64,000 nt of DNA from Bacillus pinisoli (GTDB lineage: Bacteria; Bacillota; Bacilli; Bacillales; SA4): positions 186,001 through 250,000 of the forward strand of contig NZ_JAJQKI010000003.1 in assembly GCF_023036475.1 (NCBI RefSeq), read 5' to 3'. Under the pieces are notes generated by a model. The model did not search any database. It was given only the letters and a program-made list of their open reading frames with translations, and was not told the origin of the DNA. Each line of letters opens with the position of its first letter. Position 1 is the first letter of the stretch. Both the position numbers and the translations under genes were made by a program. This document shows positions 1 to 10,758 of the stretch, piece by piece.

Positions 1-18
1 TGTATAACTAAGTAAATT

Positions 19-363
19 CTATTTACCTTTTACTATCCAAAAACCCGTTATTATAATCGTGATTCCAAGAATTGTCCTCCAGCTTGGAACTTCTTTCAAA
101 AAGATATATCCAATTGCCACACTCACTAAAATCTCCAGTCCTTTAGATACAATCAGAGAGAAGGTTAAATGATCCACTATTTTGGTTAAGAATTTTACTC
201 CATATCCTATCATTAAACTCGCTGATAGGAAAAAAGGCGAAACTTTAACATAGTACCATAAAGTAGATAAGAAATGAGCGTCAACATGCTTCGTGTGATA
301 CGCGTATATAGCATTGATTACAAATAACCCGGCTAACATTAACGTTATAGCAAGAAAGATCAT
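19..363 (-). CDS. Small EamA/SMR-like membrane protein
   Basis: A 114-residue, strongly hydrophobic protein with about four predicted membrane helices, ending in the pattern ATIGYIFLKE-like loop / GITIIITGFW helix that is typical of the second half of EamA/DMT and small multidrug resistance proteins. The membrane-embedded glutamate of EmrE-type transporters is not visible in helix 1, so drug efflux is not supported; substrate unknown. The frame stays open up to 438, but that ATG has no Shine-Dalgarno, whereas the ATG at 361-363 has GGAG ten bases upstream and gives the usual family size, so I prefer it. It lies just downstream of the hem operon terminator and is probably a separate transcript. 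Confidence 0.6.
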   Translation of the reverse strand: MIFLAITLMLAGLFVINAIYAYHTKHVDAHFLSTLWYYVKVSPFFLSASLMIGYGVKFLTKIVDHLTFSLIVSKGLEILVSVAIGYIFLKEVPSWRTILGITIIITGFWIVKGK

Positions 364-469
364 AGATGTTTTTCTCCAATTTGATTTGTTTCTATCATTT
401 TGCCTATATGCAACAAATTTATGTAAGGGGAAAAACATTTAGTTAGTCTACTGAATCTTTTGTAACATA

Positions 470-504
470 AAAAAAGACATTGCGAATTTTGCAATGTCTT
501 TTTC
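470..504 (-). terminator. Terminator of the hem operon
   Basis: Perfect 13-bp stem (AAAAAGACATTGC with GCAATGTCTTTTT) with a 7-base loop and a U-run on the minus strand, 106 bp beyond the hemL stop. A short MITE copy lies between hemL and this hairpin. Confidence 0.85.
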
Positions 505-508
505 TTCA

Positions 509-604
509 GGCTCTTGTAAAGATTATATTCGTTAAAATCCCAAAAGCCGGATTTTAACTCGGTAGTACAATGTCCAGTACTAGGAACAAAGTTTTTAAAG
601 AGCC
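509..604. mobile_element. MITE copy 1 (internally deleted, 96 bp)
   Basis: Starts GGCTCTT and ends AAAGAGCC, with the CAAAAGCCGGATTTTAACTCGGTAGTACA-type segment of the full-length copies inside, but the middle of the element is missing. Flanks TTTCTTCA and TTACTTTA agree at 6 of 8 positions, compatible with a decayed 8-bp target duplication. It sits between hemL and its terminator. Confidence 0.7.
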
Positions 605-609
605 TTACT

Positions 610-1899
610 TTATTTTGTAAGTTTAGAAAATGCTGTTTCTGCTGCTTGAATCGTATGTTCAATGTCTTCATCAGAGTGTGCAGTTGATAAGAACATTCCT
701 TCAAATTGAGAAGGTGGCAGGAAAACACCTTCTTGGAGCATTAACTGATAATAATCTGCAAACATATCTAAGTTTGCTTCTTTTGCTTGGTCATAATTAG
801 TTACTTCTCCATCTTTAAAGAAGAATCCTACCATAGAACCCGCTCTTGTTAAAGAGTGAGGAATTCCATGTTTCTTCGCTGCCGCTGTTAATCCTTCGAC
901 TAGTCGGTCAGCTTTTCTTTCGAACTCTTCATATGAAGCCGGCGTTAGTTTTCTTAGTGTTTCCAAACCTGCTGTCATAGCAAGTGGATTACCTGATAAC
1001 GTTCCTGCTTGATAAATAGGTCCAGCAGGGGCAATCTGTTCCATAATCTCTCTTCTTCCACCATAGGCACCAACAGGTAAGCCTCCACCTATAACCTTTC
1101 CAAGACAGGTTAGATCTGGTATTACGTTATATTTACCTTGAGCAGAATGATACCCTACTCTAAATCCTGTCATTACTTCATCAAAAATTAATAACGCTCC
1201 GTACTGTGATGTGATTTCCCTTAATTGCTCTAAATATCCTGGTAGTGGCGTCACTACTCCCATATTCCCAGCAACTGGCTCAATAATAATACCCGCAATA
1301 TCATCACCAAACTGCTCAAACGCATACTTAACGCTTTCAAGATCATTGTAAGGAACAGTAATTGTATTTTGGGCAATTCCTTCAGGCACACCAGGGCTAT
1401 CAGGCAAGCCTAATGTGGCTACTCCAGAACCTGCTTTAATTAATAAAGAGTCACCATGTCCATGATAACAACCTTCGAATTTCATAATCTTATTACGGCC
1501 TGTATATCCACGAGCAAGACGAAGAGCACTCATTGTAGCTTCCGTTCCTGAGCTAACCATACGGACCATCTCAATAGAAGGAATTCTTTCAAGTACTAAT
1601 CGTGCCAGTTCTGTTTCAATCAGGGTAGGAGCTCCAAAGCTTGTTCCAGATTCGGTTACCTTTTTGATCGCTTCTACCACTTCATCGTCAGCATGACCAT
1701 GGATAAGTGGACCCCAAGAGAGCACATAGTCAATATATTCATTTCCATCGATATCATAAATTTTTGAGCCCTTTCCTCTTTCCATGAAAAGAGGATCCAT
1801 TTTTACAGACTTAAAAGCACGAACCGGGCTATTTACTCCACCTGGTAAAAGCTCTTTTGCTTCTTTGAAAGCTTCGATTGATTTTGTAAATTGCTTCAT
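610..1899 (-). CDS. hemL: Glutamate-1-semialdehyde 2,1-aminomutase
   Basis: Converts glutamate-1-semialdehyde to 5-aminolevulinate, the second step of the C5 haem pathway, in the cytoplasm. At 429 aa it has the normal family length. It is a class-III PLP aminotransferase: the [15 protein letters not shown] phosphate-cup segment is near residue 116, the FDEVMTGFR aspartate near 240, and the PLP Schiff-base lysine in CLGKVIGGG is K268. It starts with ATG after a GGGAGGC Shine-Dalgarno and is the last gene of hemAXCDBL, 15 bp after hemB. B. subtilis carries a second paralogue elsewhere (gsaB), but position in the hem operon supports hemL here. Confidence 0.97.
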   Translation of the reverse strand: MKQFTKSIEAFKEAKELLPGGVNSPVRAFKSVKMDPLFMERGKGSKIYDIDGNEYIDYVLSWGPLIHGHADDEVVEAIKKVTESGTSFGAPTLIETELARLVLERIPSIEMVRMVSSGTEATMSALRLARGYTGRNKIMKFEGCYHGHGDSLLIKAGSGVATLGLPDSPGVPEGIAQNTITVPYNDLESVKYAFEQFGDDIAGIIIEPVAGNMGVVTPLPGYLEQLREITSQYGALLIFDEVMTGFRVGYHSAQGKYNVIPDLTCLGKVIGGGLPVGAYGGRREIMEQIAPAGPIYQAGTLSGNPLAMTAGLETLRKLTPASYEEFERKADRLVEGLTAAAKKHGIPHSLTRAGSMVGFFFKDGEVTNYDQAKEANLDMFADYYQLMLQEGVFLPPSQFEGMFLSTAHSDEDIEHTIQAAETAFSKLTK

Positions 1900-1914
1900 T
1901 TGTATAGCCTCCCG

Positions 1915-2892
1915 TTAATCGTTCTCAGATAACCACGCGGCAGCATCTTTTGCAAAATAGGTAATGATTAAATCAACACCCGCACGCTTCATACTTGTTA
2001 GTTTTTCTAGCACAATTTCCTTTTCAGAAATCCATCCATTTTGAGCAGCTGCTTTTATCATGGAATATTCTCCACTTACGTTATAAGCAACAATAGGTGC
2101 ATTAAAATTGTTTTTTACATCTCGAATAATATCTAAATAGGACAGTGCCGGCTTAACAATTAAGAAATCAGCACCTTCAGCTAGATCAGATTCAGCTTCA
2201 CGTAAAGCCTCTAAACGATTAGCAGGGTCCATTTGATAGGTTTTACGATCTCCAAACTGTGGCGTACTATGTGCTGCGTCACGGAATGGACCATAGAAAG
2301 AAGAAGCATATTTCACCGCGTAAGACATGATGGGTGTGTCGACAAAGCCTGCTTCATCTAATCCTTGACGTATTGCGGCTACAAAGCCATCCATCATGTT
2401 TGAAGGGGCAATAATGTCAGCGCCTGCTCTCGCTTGGCTTACAGCTGTTTTGGCAAGTAGCTCAAGACTTACATCATTTTGGACATATCCATTCTCTACA
2501 ACACCACAGTGTCCGTGAGAGGTATATTGACATAAACATGTATCCGCTACCACAACTAACTCAGGGTATTCTGCTTTTACTAGACGAATTGCCTGTTGAA
2601 CAATACCGTTCTCATCATAAGCACAAGAACCTACTTCGTCTTTTTCATTCGGTACACCGAATAAAATAATAGACTTGATACCAAGATTCACCACTTCTTT
2701 TACTTCTTCTAGCAGAAGGTCAAGTGAAAAATGGTAAACTCCCGGCATAGAAGGCACTTCATGTTTTACATTTTCCTGTTCGACAACAAAGATTGGATAA
2801 ATGAAATCTTCTTTATGTAAGTGTGTCTCTCTAACCATAGTGCGAAGATTAGCAGACTGTCTTAAACGACGATGGCGATTAAAATAAGTCAT
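1915..2892 (-). CDS. hemB: Delta-aminolevulinic acid dehydratase (porphobilinogen synthase)
   Basis: Condenses two 5-aminolevulinate molecules to porphobilinogen. At 325 aa it is full length. The zinc-binding cysteines of the Zn-dependent class are present (C119, C121, C129 in [13 protein letters not shown]), as are the two active-site lysines K194 ([12 protein letters not shown]) and K247 (IVKPAL). This is therefore a zinc enzyme and not the Mg-only type. ATG start after GAAGGGG; the start overlaps the end of hemD by 14 bp, which suggests translational coupling. Confidence 0.97.
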   Translation of the reverse strand: MTYFNRHRRLRQSANLRTMVRETHLHKEDFIYPIFVVEQENVKHEVPSMPGVYHFSLDLLLEEVKEVVNLGIKSIILFGVPNEKDEVGSCAYDENGIVQQAIRLVKAEYPELVVVADTCLCQYTSHGHCGVVENGYVQNDVSLELLAKTAVSQARAGADIIAPSNMMDGFVAAIRQGLDEAGFVDTPIMSYAVKYASSFYGPFRDAAHSTPQFGDRKTYQMDPANRLEALREAESDLAEGADFLIVKPALSYLDIIRDVKNNFNAPIVAYNVSGEYSMIKAAAQNGWISEKEIVLEKLTSMKRAGVDLIITYFAKDAAAWLSEND

Positions 2893-3673
2893 CTGATTCC
2901 CCTTCTTTCTGAAAGTATGAACTTAATTCATTCATGAGATGAGTCATGGTATATGTAGATGGAACAATAGCAGGAAACATACCCGCGTCACGTGCAGCTT
3001 TTTCTGTTATTGGACCAATACAGCAAACAACAGAGTCATTAAGCCAATTTCTCCATTCCCTTCCTTCCAATAACTGAACAAAATGACGAACAGTAGAAGG
3101 ACTGGTAAACGTGATGGCATCTATTTTATCATGCAACAAACGTAGGATATCATCCTGTTTTGTTGGGCAATATGTTTCATAAACAGTTAACTCTTGAATG
3201 CTGGCACCTAGCTTCGTTAATTCCGTTGAAATTACATCTCTCGCTAGATTTCCTTTCACATAGATAAAAGATTGATTGTAAACTTTTCTCCCCTGAAACG
3301 CCTCAACAATCCCCTCAGCTGAAAAGGCCTTGGGTAGTAATGTTGGATGATAGCCCATATTATGTAAAGCAGCTTCAGTTTTAGTCCCAACAACTGCTAT
3401 TTTAATGTTGTTATTAAGTTGAATATGTAAGTTTTTTAAAGCCTTAAAGAAGTAGTGTATTCCGTTGGCACTTGTAAAGATTAACCAATCAACTTGTTCT
3501 AATTGAGTTAACATCTTTTTTTCTACATTTGTAAGTGTAGCTGGCCGAAAATCAATAAGAGGCATAATAATGGGTATTCCGCCCTGCTCCTTGATTTTCG
3601 TTGCCAGCTCGTTACTTTTCTCTTCATTACGAGTTAGAACAATTTTCTTATCCAGTAATGGAGAAGTGATCAC
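2879..3673 (-). CDS. hemD: Uroporphyrinogen-III synthase
   Basis: Closes and inverts ring D of hydroxymethylbilane to give uroporphyrinogen III. The 264-aa protein has the two-lobed HemD layout with motifs such as [13 protein letters not shown] near residue 65 and [12 protein letters not shown] near 190; sequence conservation is low in this family, so operon position is the main support. It starts with GTG at 3673, overlapping the hemC stop (GTGA), and overlaps hemB at its other end. Confidence 0.93.
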   Translation of the reverse strand: MITSPLLDKKIVLTRNEEKSNELATKIKEQGGIPIIMPLIDFRPATLTNVEKKMLTQLEQVDWLIFTSANGIHYFFKALKNLHIQLNNNIKIAVVGTKTEAALHNMGYHPTLLPKAFSAEGIVEAFQGRKVYNQSFIYVKGNLARDVISTELTKLGASIQELTVYETYCPTKQDDILRLLHDKIDAITFTSPSTVRHFVQLLEGREWRNWLNDSVVCCIGPITEKAARDAGMFPAIVPSTYTMTHLMNELSSYFQKEGESDDLF

Positions 3674-4605
3674 TGAGAATCAAGCTCCTGTTTTACTTTT
3701 TGTATTAATTCAGAAGCCCCTTGATTACGTAATATCGTTGCTACCTGTCTTCCGACTTCTTCGTAATCGGCACCTGTAACGGTTTCTTTAAGTATCGTTT
3801 TCCCATCTGGTGAACCAACTAAACCAGTTAGCTCTACATTTCCATCTTCTAGTAATGTCGCTAATCCTGCAATCGGTACCTGACAGCCTCCTTCTAGATC
3901 ATGAAGGAATACTCTCTCGGCACGAACCGTTTTTTCAGTTGTCTCATCATTTAGTTTCTGTAGAAGCTCTAGTAACTCATGATCCTCTTCCCTACATTCA
4001 ATAGAAAGTGCACCCTGACCTACCGCAGGTAAACAAAGATCTGCTTCTAAGTATTCCGTTACGACATCATCATCCCAGCCCATACGCTTTAATCCTGCCG
4101 CTGCTAAAATAATGGCATCATACTCTTCATTTTGAAGTTTTGATAATCTAGTATCAATATTTCCTCTAATCCACTTAATTTCTAAGTCCGGTCGAACGGC
4201 CAGTAGTTGCGCACTTCTTCTTAAGCTACTTGTTCCGACGATAGCACCTTTTTTTAGCTCCATTAAAGGAACATGATCTTTGGAAATAAGTGCATCTCGA
4301 TAATCCACACGCTTTGGCATACAACCTACCATTAGTCCTTCTGGAAGAACGGCTGGCATGTCTTTCATACTATGAACAGCCATATCAATTTCCTTATCTA
4401 ACATTGCCTGTTCGATTTCCTTAACAAATAGGCCTTTTCCTCCGACTTTAGACAACGTAACATCAAGGATGATATCTCCCTTTGTCACAATTTCCTTCAC
4501 TTCAAACTCAAAAGGAGCACCAAGCGCCTTTAGCTGCTCAATAACCCAGTTTGTTTGAGTTATGGCTAGCTTACTTCGTCTTGATCCAACAACGATTTTT
4601 CTCAT
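3670..4605 (-). CDS. hemC: Porphobilinogen deaminase (hydroxymethylbilane synthase)
   Basis: Polymerises four porphobilinogen units on a covalently bound dipyrromethane cofactor. The 311-aa protein begins with [11 protein letters not shown], has the catalytic aspartate D82 in HSMKDMP and the cofactor-attachment cysteine C241 in [14 protein letters not shown] start with AAGGAGG upstream. It follows hemX by 39 bp and overlaps hemD by 4 bp. Confidence 0.97.
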   Translation of the reverse strand: MRKIVVGSRRSKLAITQTNWVIEQLKALGAPFEFEVKEIVTKGDIILDVTLSKVGGKGLFVKEIEQAMLDKEIDMAVHSMKDMPAVLPEGLMVGCMPKRVDYRDALISKDHVPLMELKKGAIVGTSSLRRSAQLLAVRPDLEIKWIRGNIDTRLSKLQNEEYDAIILAAAGLKRMGWDDDVVTEYLEADLCLPAVGQGALSIECREEDHELLELLQKLNDETTEKTVRAERVFLHDLEGGCQVPIAGLATLLEDGNVELTGLVGSPDGKTILKETVTGADYEEVGRQVATILRNQGASELIQKVKQELDSQ

Positions 4606-4644
4606 TTAATAAAATCCTCCTTAAAACACAGATGTGTTTAAGTA

Positions 4645-5463
4645 TTATGAATACCATATATGAAAACGGGATAGGCTTCCAAATAAAAAGAAATTAATTA
4701 ATAGTACTAAAAATGCTGCAATATTCCACATTGCAACGGCTTTGCCTTCAATATTTCGACCAACACGTAAGTACAAATAATAACTATAAGTGAGTAATAC
4801 GATGAATGAGCCTATAACCTTTACATCATACCAGTGGAATGGGTCTAGCGTGATATACCCCCATAAGACTCCAAGTATTAGCGATAACAGTAGCATAGGT
4901 ACTCCAATAACGTTTAACACGTAAGACATATGATCAAGCTTTGACAAATCCCCAATCCGGATCAGACGCTTACCCCATCGTTTCTTTTTAAGCAGATTAT
5001 ATTGCAACACATAGAGAATAGAAAATATAAAAGAAATGGAGAAGGCTCCGTAAGAGAGGATAGCCATTGTAATATGTATGATCAGCAACTCTGATACTAA
5101 TTGCTCAGCAAGAATAGTGGACTGATGTTGGGTCGGTGCAAAGGTATGAAGGGACATAATGAAGAACCCAAGCACATTTGTAAAGAACACAATAAAGTCA
5201 ACCCTTACAAGTCTATTGATAACCAATGAGAGAGTAATTAAAACCCAAGTATAGAAATATAAACTCTCAAATATGGTGAGTAACGGGATTTGTCCTGTAT
5301 TAATCGTTCTATGAATTAAAAAGAAGGTTTGCAAAATCCAGACAATAGAAAGCAACCAGAAGGCTATGCGATTCGCCTTCCGGTTGTTGTGTAAAAAGTC
5401 AATGAAATATAAGAGCACACTCAGTGCATATATTAATACTGTTAGATCATAAATCCAACTCAT
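4645..5463 (-). CDS. hemX: HemX / CcsA-like membrane protein
   Basis: A 272-aa integral membrane protein with about eight predicted helices, of the cytochrome c assembly (CcsA/CcmC) superfamily; a tryptophan-containing stretch (GVLWGYI.. HWYDVKV) near residue 205 resembles the haem-handling WWD region only loosely. In B. subtilis HemX lowers the cellular amount of HemA (glutamyl-tRNA reductase). Position directly after hemA (19 bp) and before hemC matches that gene. The effect on HemA is known for the family, not shown by this sequence. Confidence 0.9.
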   Translation of the reverse strand: MSWIYDLTVLIYALSVLLYFIDFLHNNRKANRIAFWLLSIVWILQTFFLIHRTINTGQIPLLTIFESLYFYTWVLITLSLVINRLVRVDFIVFFTNVLGFFIMSLHTFAPTQHQSTILAEQLVSELLIIHITMAILSYGAFSISFIFSILYVLQYNLLKKKRWGKRLIRIGDLSKLDHMSYVLNVIGVPMLLLSLILGVLWGYITLDPFHWYDVKVIGSFIVLLTYSYYLYLRVGRNIEGKAVAMWNIAAFLVLLINFFLFGSLSRFHIWYS

Positions 5464-5482
5464 AATATAATAGTCCTCATCC

Positions 5483-6850
5483 TTAAACTTCTTGTGCAGT
5501 CGTCGAAACCTGCCAGTTTACTTTTTTTCCGTCAGCTTTACCGACAGTTGCTTTTAAAGCTTCATTTGCCTTTTGAATTTCAACATCTTCTTCAATGTCA
5601 AAAATCTTCATAAATAACTTTAGTGATTCTTCGGCATTTGGCTCTCCAGCCATCTCCTTCGCCTTTAGAATCGGATCACGTAACAACTGATTAATAATAC
5701 TCTTTGTATGCTTACTTAATACCTTCTTTTCTCGGTCAGTTAAGTTAGGCAATTTGCGCTCGATACTTTGCATCGTTTCTTCTTGAACAGAAAGAGCTTT
5801 TTGACGAAGAGCCGAAATAACAGGCACCACACCTAAAGTGCGTAACCAATGATTAAACTCAACAATCTCTTGTTCAATCATGAGTTCAATCTTTTCCGCT
5901 TCAGCTTGGCGCTCTAGTATATTCGCTTCTACAATACCTTGCAAGTCATCTATGTCATATAAAAACACACTATCAACGTTTGAAAGTGCTGGGTCAAGAT
6001 CACGTGGTACTGCGATATCCACCATGAAGATAGGGCGGCCTTTACGCTTTTTCTCAACCTTTGACATCATTGACTCTGTAATCACATAATGCTTGGCACC
6101 TGTAGAACTAATGACAATATCAGCTTCTGATAGCACCGTTTCTAGTTCTTCCATCGGTCTAGCAACACCTGAAAAACGAGATGCCAGAGTATCTGCTTTT
6201 TCAAGTGTACGGTTTAACACCGTCACCTTTTGTACACCGTTACTATGCAGGTTCTGAACAGCAAGCTCTCCCATCTTACCTGCACCAAGGATCACAACGT
6301 GCTTATTTGCTAAACTGCCGAAGATCTTCTTCGCAAGCTCAACGGCCGCATAACTAACAGATACAGCGTTTGCTCCAATCTCTGTCTCAGAGTGGGCACG
6401 CTTAGCTGTCGTAATAGCTTGCTTAAATAAGTGATTAAACACCGTACCAATAGTTTGTTCTTCTTGTGCTAGTAAGAAGCTTGAGCGAACTTGACCGAGA
6501 ATTTGTGTTTCTCCAAGTATCATTGAATCTAATCCAGCTGACACTTTGTATAAATGCTCAACAGCCATCTCGCCCTCATGAATAGTCAAGAAAGGAGAAA
6601 TCTCTTCCTTCGTAACTCCAAACCATTCTGCTAAAAATGCTTTAATATAATAACGTCCTGTATGAAGTTGATCTACAACTGCATAAATCTCCGTACGGTT
6701 GCAGGTTGATACAATGATATTTTCAAGTATGCTCTTTTGCTCTTTTAATCTTTTCATAGCCAAAGGCAACTCAGTTGAATTAAACGTTAACTTCTCACGA
6801 ATCTCAACAGGGGCAGTTTTGTAATTGACGCCTACTACGATCATATGCAT
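5483..6850 (-). CDS. hemA: Glutamyl-tRNA reductase
   Basis: Reduces glutamyl-tRNA(Glu) with NADPH to glutamate-1-semialdehyde, the committed step of haem synthesis. Catalytic cysteine in STCNRTEIY (about residue 50), NADPH-binding GAGKMGELA near 190, and the C-terminal dimerisation helix are all present. The frame is open from an ATG at 6868, but the GGGGGTG Shine-Dalgarno lies inside that extension and points to the ATG at 6848-6850, giving the standard N-terminus [14 protein letters not shown] and 455 aa. First gene of hemAXCDBL. Confidence 0.96.
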   Translation of the reverse strand: MHMIVVGVNYKTAPVEIREKLTFNSTELPLAMKRLKEQKSILENIIVSTCNRTEIYAVVDQLHTGRYYIKAFLAEWFGVTKEEISPFLTIHEGEMAVEHLYKVSAGLDSMILGETQILGQVRSSFLLAQEEQTIGTVFNHLFKQAITTAKRAHSETEIGANAVSVSYAAVELAKKIFGSLANKHVVILGAGKMGELAVQNLHSNGVQKVTVLNRTLEKADTLASRFSGVARPMEELETVLSEADIVISSTGAKHYVITESMMSKVEKKRKGRPIFMVDIAVPRDLDPALSNVDSVFLYDIDDLQGIVEANILERQAEAEKIELMIEQEIVEFNHWLRTLGVVPVISALRQKALSVQEETMQSIERKLPNLTDREKKVLSKHTKSIINQLLRDPILKAKEMAGEPNAEESLKLFMKIFDIEEDVEIQKANEALKATVGKADGKKVNWQVSTTAQEV

Positions 6851-6883
6851 TTGTATGTTCACCCCCATAAATATTGTAGTTTC

Positions 6884-6892
6884 ATTATAACA
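6884..6892 (-). promoter_or_regulatory. Extended -10 promoter of hemA
   Basis: Minus-strand TGTTATAAT is an extended -10 about 35 bp before the hemA start. I see no good -35, and no clear PerR box of the kind reported for B. subtilis hemA. Confidence 0.5.
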
Positions 6893-7070
6893 TGTCTTTT
6901 ATGAATTCCTGCTCAAATTTGTGAACAGAGTATGAAATCCTATGATAATATAAGATAAATGCTCTTAACATACATAACGCTATTATTATGCTAATTTAAA
7001 ATAGCTCCAAAAAACACAATATCAAAAAGACAGAGGTTAATCAAGCTATCAATTTTAGAAAGGAGAGCTT

Positions 7071-7556
7071 ATGAAAAAGCAAAGCGTGTTCCCAGGCATT
7101 GTCCTTATTGGGATTGGTCTATATTTTTTACTAGATCAACTACATTTTACTGCACTGCAGGTATTTTATTCCTGGCCAACCCTCTTAGTGATTATAGGTG
7201 TTGCTTTTCTTGCTCAAGCATATACATCAAGAGATTACCAAAATATTATACCTGGAGTAATTCTTACAGGAATTGGTGTTCATTTTCATCTCATCACTCT
7301 CTTCTCAATATGGCCTGATCATTGGGCAATGTTCACATTAATTATTGGTCTAGCTTTCTTATTGCGTTATCAGCAAACAAAGTCAGGACTGCTCCCTGGT
7401 CTAGTACTATTAGTATTATCCATTGTTGCCTTATTTTATCAGGAAGTTGTAGGGTGGCTAAGCTGGGTAAGTTCAGTTGTGTCAATCGTTGAAAAGTACT
7501 GGCCGATTGTACTGATTGCAGCGGGAATCTACTTATTATTTATAAAAAAGAAATAG
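7071..7556 (+). CDS. ysxD: YsxD-like membrane protein (LiaF/DUF5668-type helices)
   Basis: A 161-aa membrane protein made of repeated helical pairs of the pattern PGIVLIGIGLYFLL...WPTLLVIIG: GxxLxxxGxxFxxx helices each followed by WP or WPD, as in the N-terminal regions of LiaI/LiaF-type proteins. About five to six helices; the protein ends in KKK. Start ATG follows AGAAAGGAGAG. It lies convergent to engB between hemA and engB, the place of ysxD in B. subtilis. Function unknown; a role in envelope stress is only suggested by the domain type. Confidence 0.75.
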   Translation: MKKQSVFPGIVLIGIGLYFLLDQLHFTALQVFYSWPTLLVIIGVAFLAQAYTSRDYQNIIPGVILTGIGVHFHLITLFSIWPDHWAMFTLIIGLAFLLRYQQTKSGLLPGLVLLVLSIVALFYQEVVGWLSWVSSVVSIVEKYWPIVLIAAGIYLLFIKKK

Positions 7557-7580
7557 GAGAGCAGATTTACTGCTCTCCTT
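7554..7580. terminator. Bidirectional terminator between ysxD and engB
   Basis: GGAGAGCAG/CTGCTCTCC stem with T-run on the plus side (CCTTTTT) and an A/T-rich tail on the other; it overlaps the engB stop region, so it probably serves both convergent genes. Confidence 0.85.
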
Positions 7581-8166
7581 TTTCTCCGATATATTTAAAT
7601 ATGGTTGACCATGCTTCGTCTTTACCTATGCCAGTTTCTGAAGAAAACATAACAAGTGGATCTCCTTTTACCATATCTAACGTTTCTTTTACAACTTTTA
7701 AATGCTTTTGCCATTTCCCCTTTGGAATCTTATCAGCTTTTGTCGCAACCACCATGGTCGGGATATTATGATGTTTTAAGAAATCATACATCATGACATC
7801 ATCATTAGAAGGAGCATGACGTAAGTCTACAATAAGAAGAACAAGCTTCAGGTGCTCTCCTTTTGTCAAATACGTTTCAATCATTTTCCCCCACGCAGCA
7901 CGCTCTGATTTTGATACCTTCGCATAGCCGTATCCTGGGACGTCCACAAAATATAGCATTTCATTAATGATATAAAAATTTAAGGTTTGGGTTTTTCCCG
8001 GTTTAGATGATGTTCTGGCAAGAGCCTTACGTTGAATCATCTTATTAATAAATGAAGACTTCCCCACATTTGACCTACCTGCAAGGGCAATGTGTGGTAA
8101 CCCATCATTTGGGTATTGCTCAGGCTTTACAGCACTGATTACGATATCAGCAGTATTTACTTTCAT
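7567..8166 (-). CDS. engB: Ribosome biogenesis GTPase YsxC/EngB
   Basis: TRAFAC-class GTPase needed for 50S subunit assembly in B. subtilis. At 199 aa it has the expected size with all G motifs: G1 GRSNVGKSS near residue 30, G2 threonine in [10 protein letters not shown]3 DVPGYGYAK near 75, G4 ATKADK near 143 and G5 SSETGIG near 176. It starts 2 bp after the lonA stop, so it is co-transcribed with lonA as in B. subtilis. Confidence 0.96.
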   Translation of the reverse strand: MKVNTADIVISAVKPEQYPNDGLPHIALAGRSNVGKSSFINKMIQRKALARTSSKPGKTQTLNFYIINEMLYFVDVPGYGYAKVSKSERAAWGKMIETYLTKGEHLKLVLLIVDLRHAPSNDDVMMYDFLKHHNIPTMVVATKADKIPKGKWQKHLKVVKETLDMVKGDPLVMFSSETGIGKDEAWSTIFKYIGEKGEQ

Positions 8167-8168
8167 GT

Positions 8169-10487
8169 TTACTCCCCTACTAATGCATGCTTTAATACTT
8201 CGTCCAAATGCGAAACAAGAATATAGTTTAAATCTTCTCTCACACTTTCCGGAATATCATCTAAGTCCTTCTCATTTTCTTTCGGAATAATAATCGTTTT
8301 TAGACCTGCCCGATGAGCACTTAGTGATTTTTCCTTTAGGCCACCAATTGGTAGCACTCGCCCACGTAGCGTTATTTCACCTGTCATTCCAACTTCTCTT
8401 CTTACCGCCCTACCTGTTAATGCCGACACGAGCGCAGTCGCCATCGTAATTCCAGCAGAAGGTCCATCCTTTGGAACTGCTCCTTCAGGTACGTGGATAT
8501 GAATATCATTCTTTTCATTAAATTCAGGATCAATTTTCAATTCTTCCGCTCGTGAACGGATATAACTAAAGGCAGCCTGAGCCGATTCTTTCATCACATC
8601 GCCAAGCTTACCAGTTAGAATGAGCTTACCTTTACCAGGATTAATTGACACTTCAATGGATAAAATATCTCCTCCAAAGGCCGTATAAGCTAGTCCAGTA
8701 GCCACACCAATCTGATCCTCAAATTCAGCTTGACCATAACGGAACTTCGGCTTCCCTAAAAATTCCTCAAGCTTCTTTTCTGTCAGAATAATTTTAGATT
8801 GCTCTTCTGCTACAATTATTCTTGCTGATTTTCTACAAATCGTTGCGATTTGTCGCTCTAAGTTACGTACACCCGCTTCTCTTGTGTACATACGAATTAG
8901 CTTTAATAAAGCATCTTCTCGTAGTTGTAAATTACTCTTAGAAAGACCGTGTTCCTTCATTTGTTTATGAAGTAGATGTTCTTTCGCAATGTGAAGCTTT
9001 TCAAGCTCTGTATAACCAGCAATTGATATAATCTCCATTCGATCTAGAAGAGGTCCTGGAATGGTAGAAAGATTATTTGCTGTCGCTATAAACATAACCT
9101 TGGATAAATCATAAGGTTCTTCAATATAGTGGTCACTAAAATTATGATTTTGCTCTGGGTCTAATACCTCAAGCATTGCTGCAGAAGGATCTCCCCTAAA
9201 GTCACTTGACATCTTGTCAATTTCATCAAGAAGAAACACAGGGTTAATGGTGCCTGCTTTTTTCATCCCTTGAATAATTCGCCCTGGCATCGCCCCAACA
9301 TAGGTTCTACGGTGACCTCTAATTTCAGACTCATCACGTACACCACCTAAAGAAACACGAACAAAATGACGATTTAGTGACTTTGCAACAGATTTCGCAA
9401 GTGACGTTTTACCAACACCAGGTGGTCCTACTAAACATAAAATAGGTCCTTTTAGTGATTGAGTAAGTTTTTGAACAGATAAGTACTCAAGTACACGTTC
9501 TTTTACTTTATCTAGACCATAATGATCAGCGTTTAGTATTTCCTCTGAGTGTTTTAAATTAATTTGATCTTCAGTCGCCTTTGTCCAAGGTAATGAAATC
9601 AGCCATTCAATATAGTTACGAATGACAGCACTTTCTGCAGAGCTTGCAGGAATCTTTTCAAAGCGATCTAACTCTTTTAGTGCTGTTTCTTTAACGGAAT
9701 CAGGCATTCCGGCTTCTTCAATCTTATCTTTAAGAGTAGAAACTTCTCCTGTTTTCCCTTCTTTATCACCAAGTTCTTTTTGTATAGCCTTCATTTGTTC
9801 TCGGAGGTAATATTCCTTTTGTGTACGCTCCATGGAACGCTTTACTCGTTGACCAATTTTCTTTTCAAGGTTTAAGACTTCTTTTTCATTATGAATGATG
9901 CTGATTAGCTTATTAAGTCTTTCCTTCACTTCAAACGTTTCTAAAATATCTTGCTTATCCTTCATCTTTAATGGAAGATGAGACGCAATTAGGTCTGCCA
10001 TACGCCCTGGTTCTTCAATATCCGAGATCGTCGCATAGGTTTCAGCAGACACTTTTTTAGATAGTTTTATGTACTGTTCAAAATAGTCCAGTAAGGAACG
10101 CATTAAGGCTTCTTCTTCTATATCTTTTGTATTCGGGTCATCAAAGATATTTACTTGTACTGATACATATTCGTCCTGGTCAATAACGGATAGAATTTCA
10201 CCACGGCTTAATCCTTCAACTAAGACACGAATGGTTCCATTTGGGAGCTTTAGCATTTGCTTTACCTTTGATAATGTCCCAACATGATAAATATCGTCTT
10301 CTTCAGGAGTATCAATTCCTGCATCAATTTGTGTTGCTAAAAAGATAAGGTGCTCATCAATCATCGCTCTTTCAAGAGCCTGTACTGATTTTTCACGGCC
10401 TACATCCAAATGAAGCACCATTGTTGGATAGACTAATAATCCCCTTAAAGGTAAGAGAGGGACGGTCATTTCTTGATTTTTTGCCAC
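8169..10487 (-). CDS. lonA: ATP-dependent Lon protease LonA
   Basis: Cytoplasmic AAA+ protease degrading misfolded and regulatory proteins. At 772 aa, domain order is LON substrate-binding domain (about 8-205), coiled-coil/helical linker, AAA+ module with Walker [10 protein letters not shown] near 352 and Walker B VFLLDEID near 415, and the C-terminal Ser-Lys peptidase domain with the serine in PKDGPSAG near residue 675 and the lysine in GGLKEKS about 40 residues later. Start is GTG with GGAGGTG upstream. Upstream of engB, downstream of lonB but separated from it by a terminator. Confidence 0.97.
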   Translation of the reverse strand: MAKNQEMTVPLLPLRGLLVYPTMVLHLDVGREKSVQALERAMIDEHLIFLATQIDAGIDTPEEDDIYHVGTLSKVKQMLKLPNGTIRVLVEGLSRGEILSVIDQDEYVSVQVNIFDDPNTKDIEEEALMRSLLDYFEQYIKLSKKVSAETYATISDIEEPGRMADLIASHLPLKMKDKQDILETFEVKERLNKLISIIHNEKEVLNLEKKIGQRVKRSMERTQKEYYLREQMKAIQKELGDKEGKTGEVSTLKDKIEEAGMPDSVKETALKELDRFEKIPASSAESAVIRNYIEWLISLPWTKATEDQINLKHSEEILNADHYGLDKVKERVLEYLSVQKLTQSLKGPILCLVGPPGVGKTSLAKSVAKSLNRHFVRVSLGGVRDESEIRGHRRTYVGAMPGRIIQGMKKAGTINPVFLLDEIDKMSSDFRGDPSAAMLEVLDPEQNHNFSDHYIEEPYDLSKVMFIATANNLSTIPGPLLDRMEIISIAGYTELEKLHIAKEHLLHKQMKEHGLSKSNLQLREDALLKLIRMYTREAGVRNLERQIATICRKSARIIVAEEQSKIILTEKKLEEFLGKPKFRYGQAEFEDQIGVATGLAYTAFGGDILSIEVSINPGKGKLILTGKLGDVMKESAQAAFSYIRSRAEELKIDPEFNEKNDIHIHVPEGAVPKDGPSAGITMATALVSALTGRAVRREVGMTGEITLRGRVLPIGGLKEKSLSAHRAGLKTIIIPKENEKDLDDIPESVREDLNYILVSHLDEVLKHALVGE

Positions 10488-10714
10488 TCTGTTGCACCTC
10501 CACGTGATAGCAGTGTCATTTATTATCGGTTTAGAGTATTGTTCAATTCTATCGTATTTGTTTTACCTTTGTCTATTAAGGTGCGTTTTCCATGGACATT
10601 TTATTAGAAAAGCTCTGATATTCTTTACATTTCACCGCATGACGCTGAGGAATGAGCTTCGTCAGACAGTTAGCACTATAGGAGTTGACTTTTAATTCGC
10701 TTAAATAAAGACTC

Positions 10715-10752
10715 AAAAAAAGACTCCGATTTAGTCTCCCTAAACCGGAGTT
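10715..10752 (-). terminator. Terminator of lonB
   Basis: Stem AACTCCGGTTTAG / CTAAATCGGAGTC with a 5-base loop and a run of T on the minus strand, right after the lonB stop. It separates lonB from lonA. The 230 bases between it and the lonA start hold no gene that I can see. Confidence 0.85.
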
Positions 10753-10758
10753 ACCTTA

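Noticed and set aside
360..728. 122-codon minus-strand ORF at the hemL 3' end
   Set aside because: It overlaps hemL out of frame, runs through the MITE and the terminator, and resembles no protein.
10500..10600. Possible CtsR box upstream of lonA (GACAAAGGTAAAAC)
   Set aside because: Only a partial match to the tandem heptad GGTCAAANANAGGTCAAA; not enough to call.
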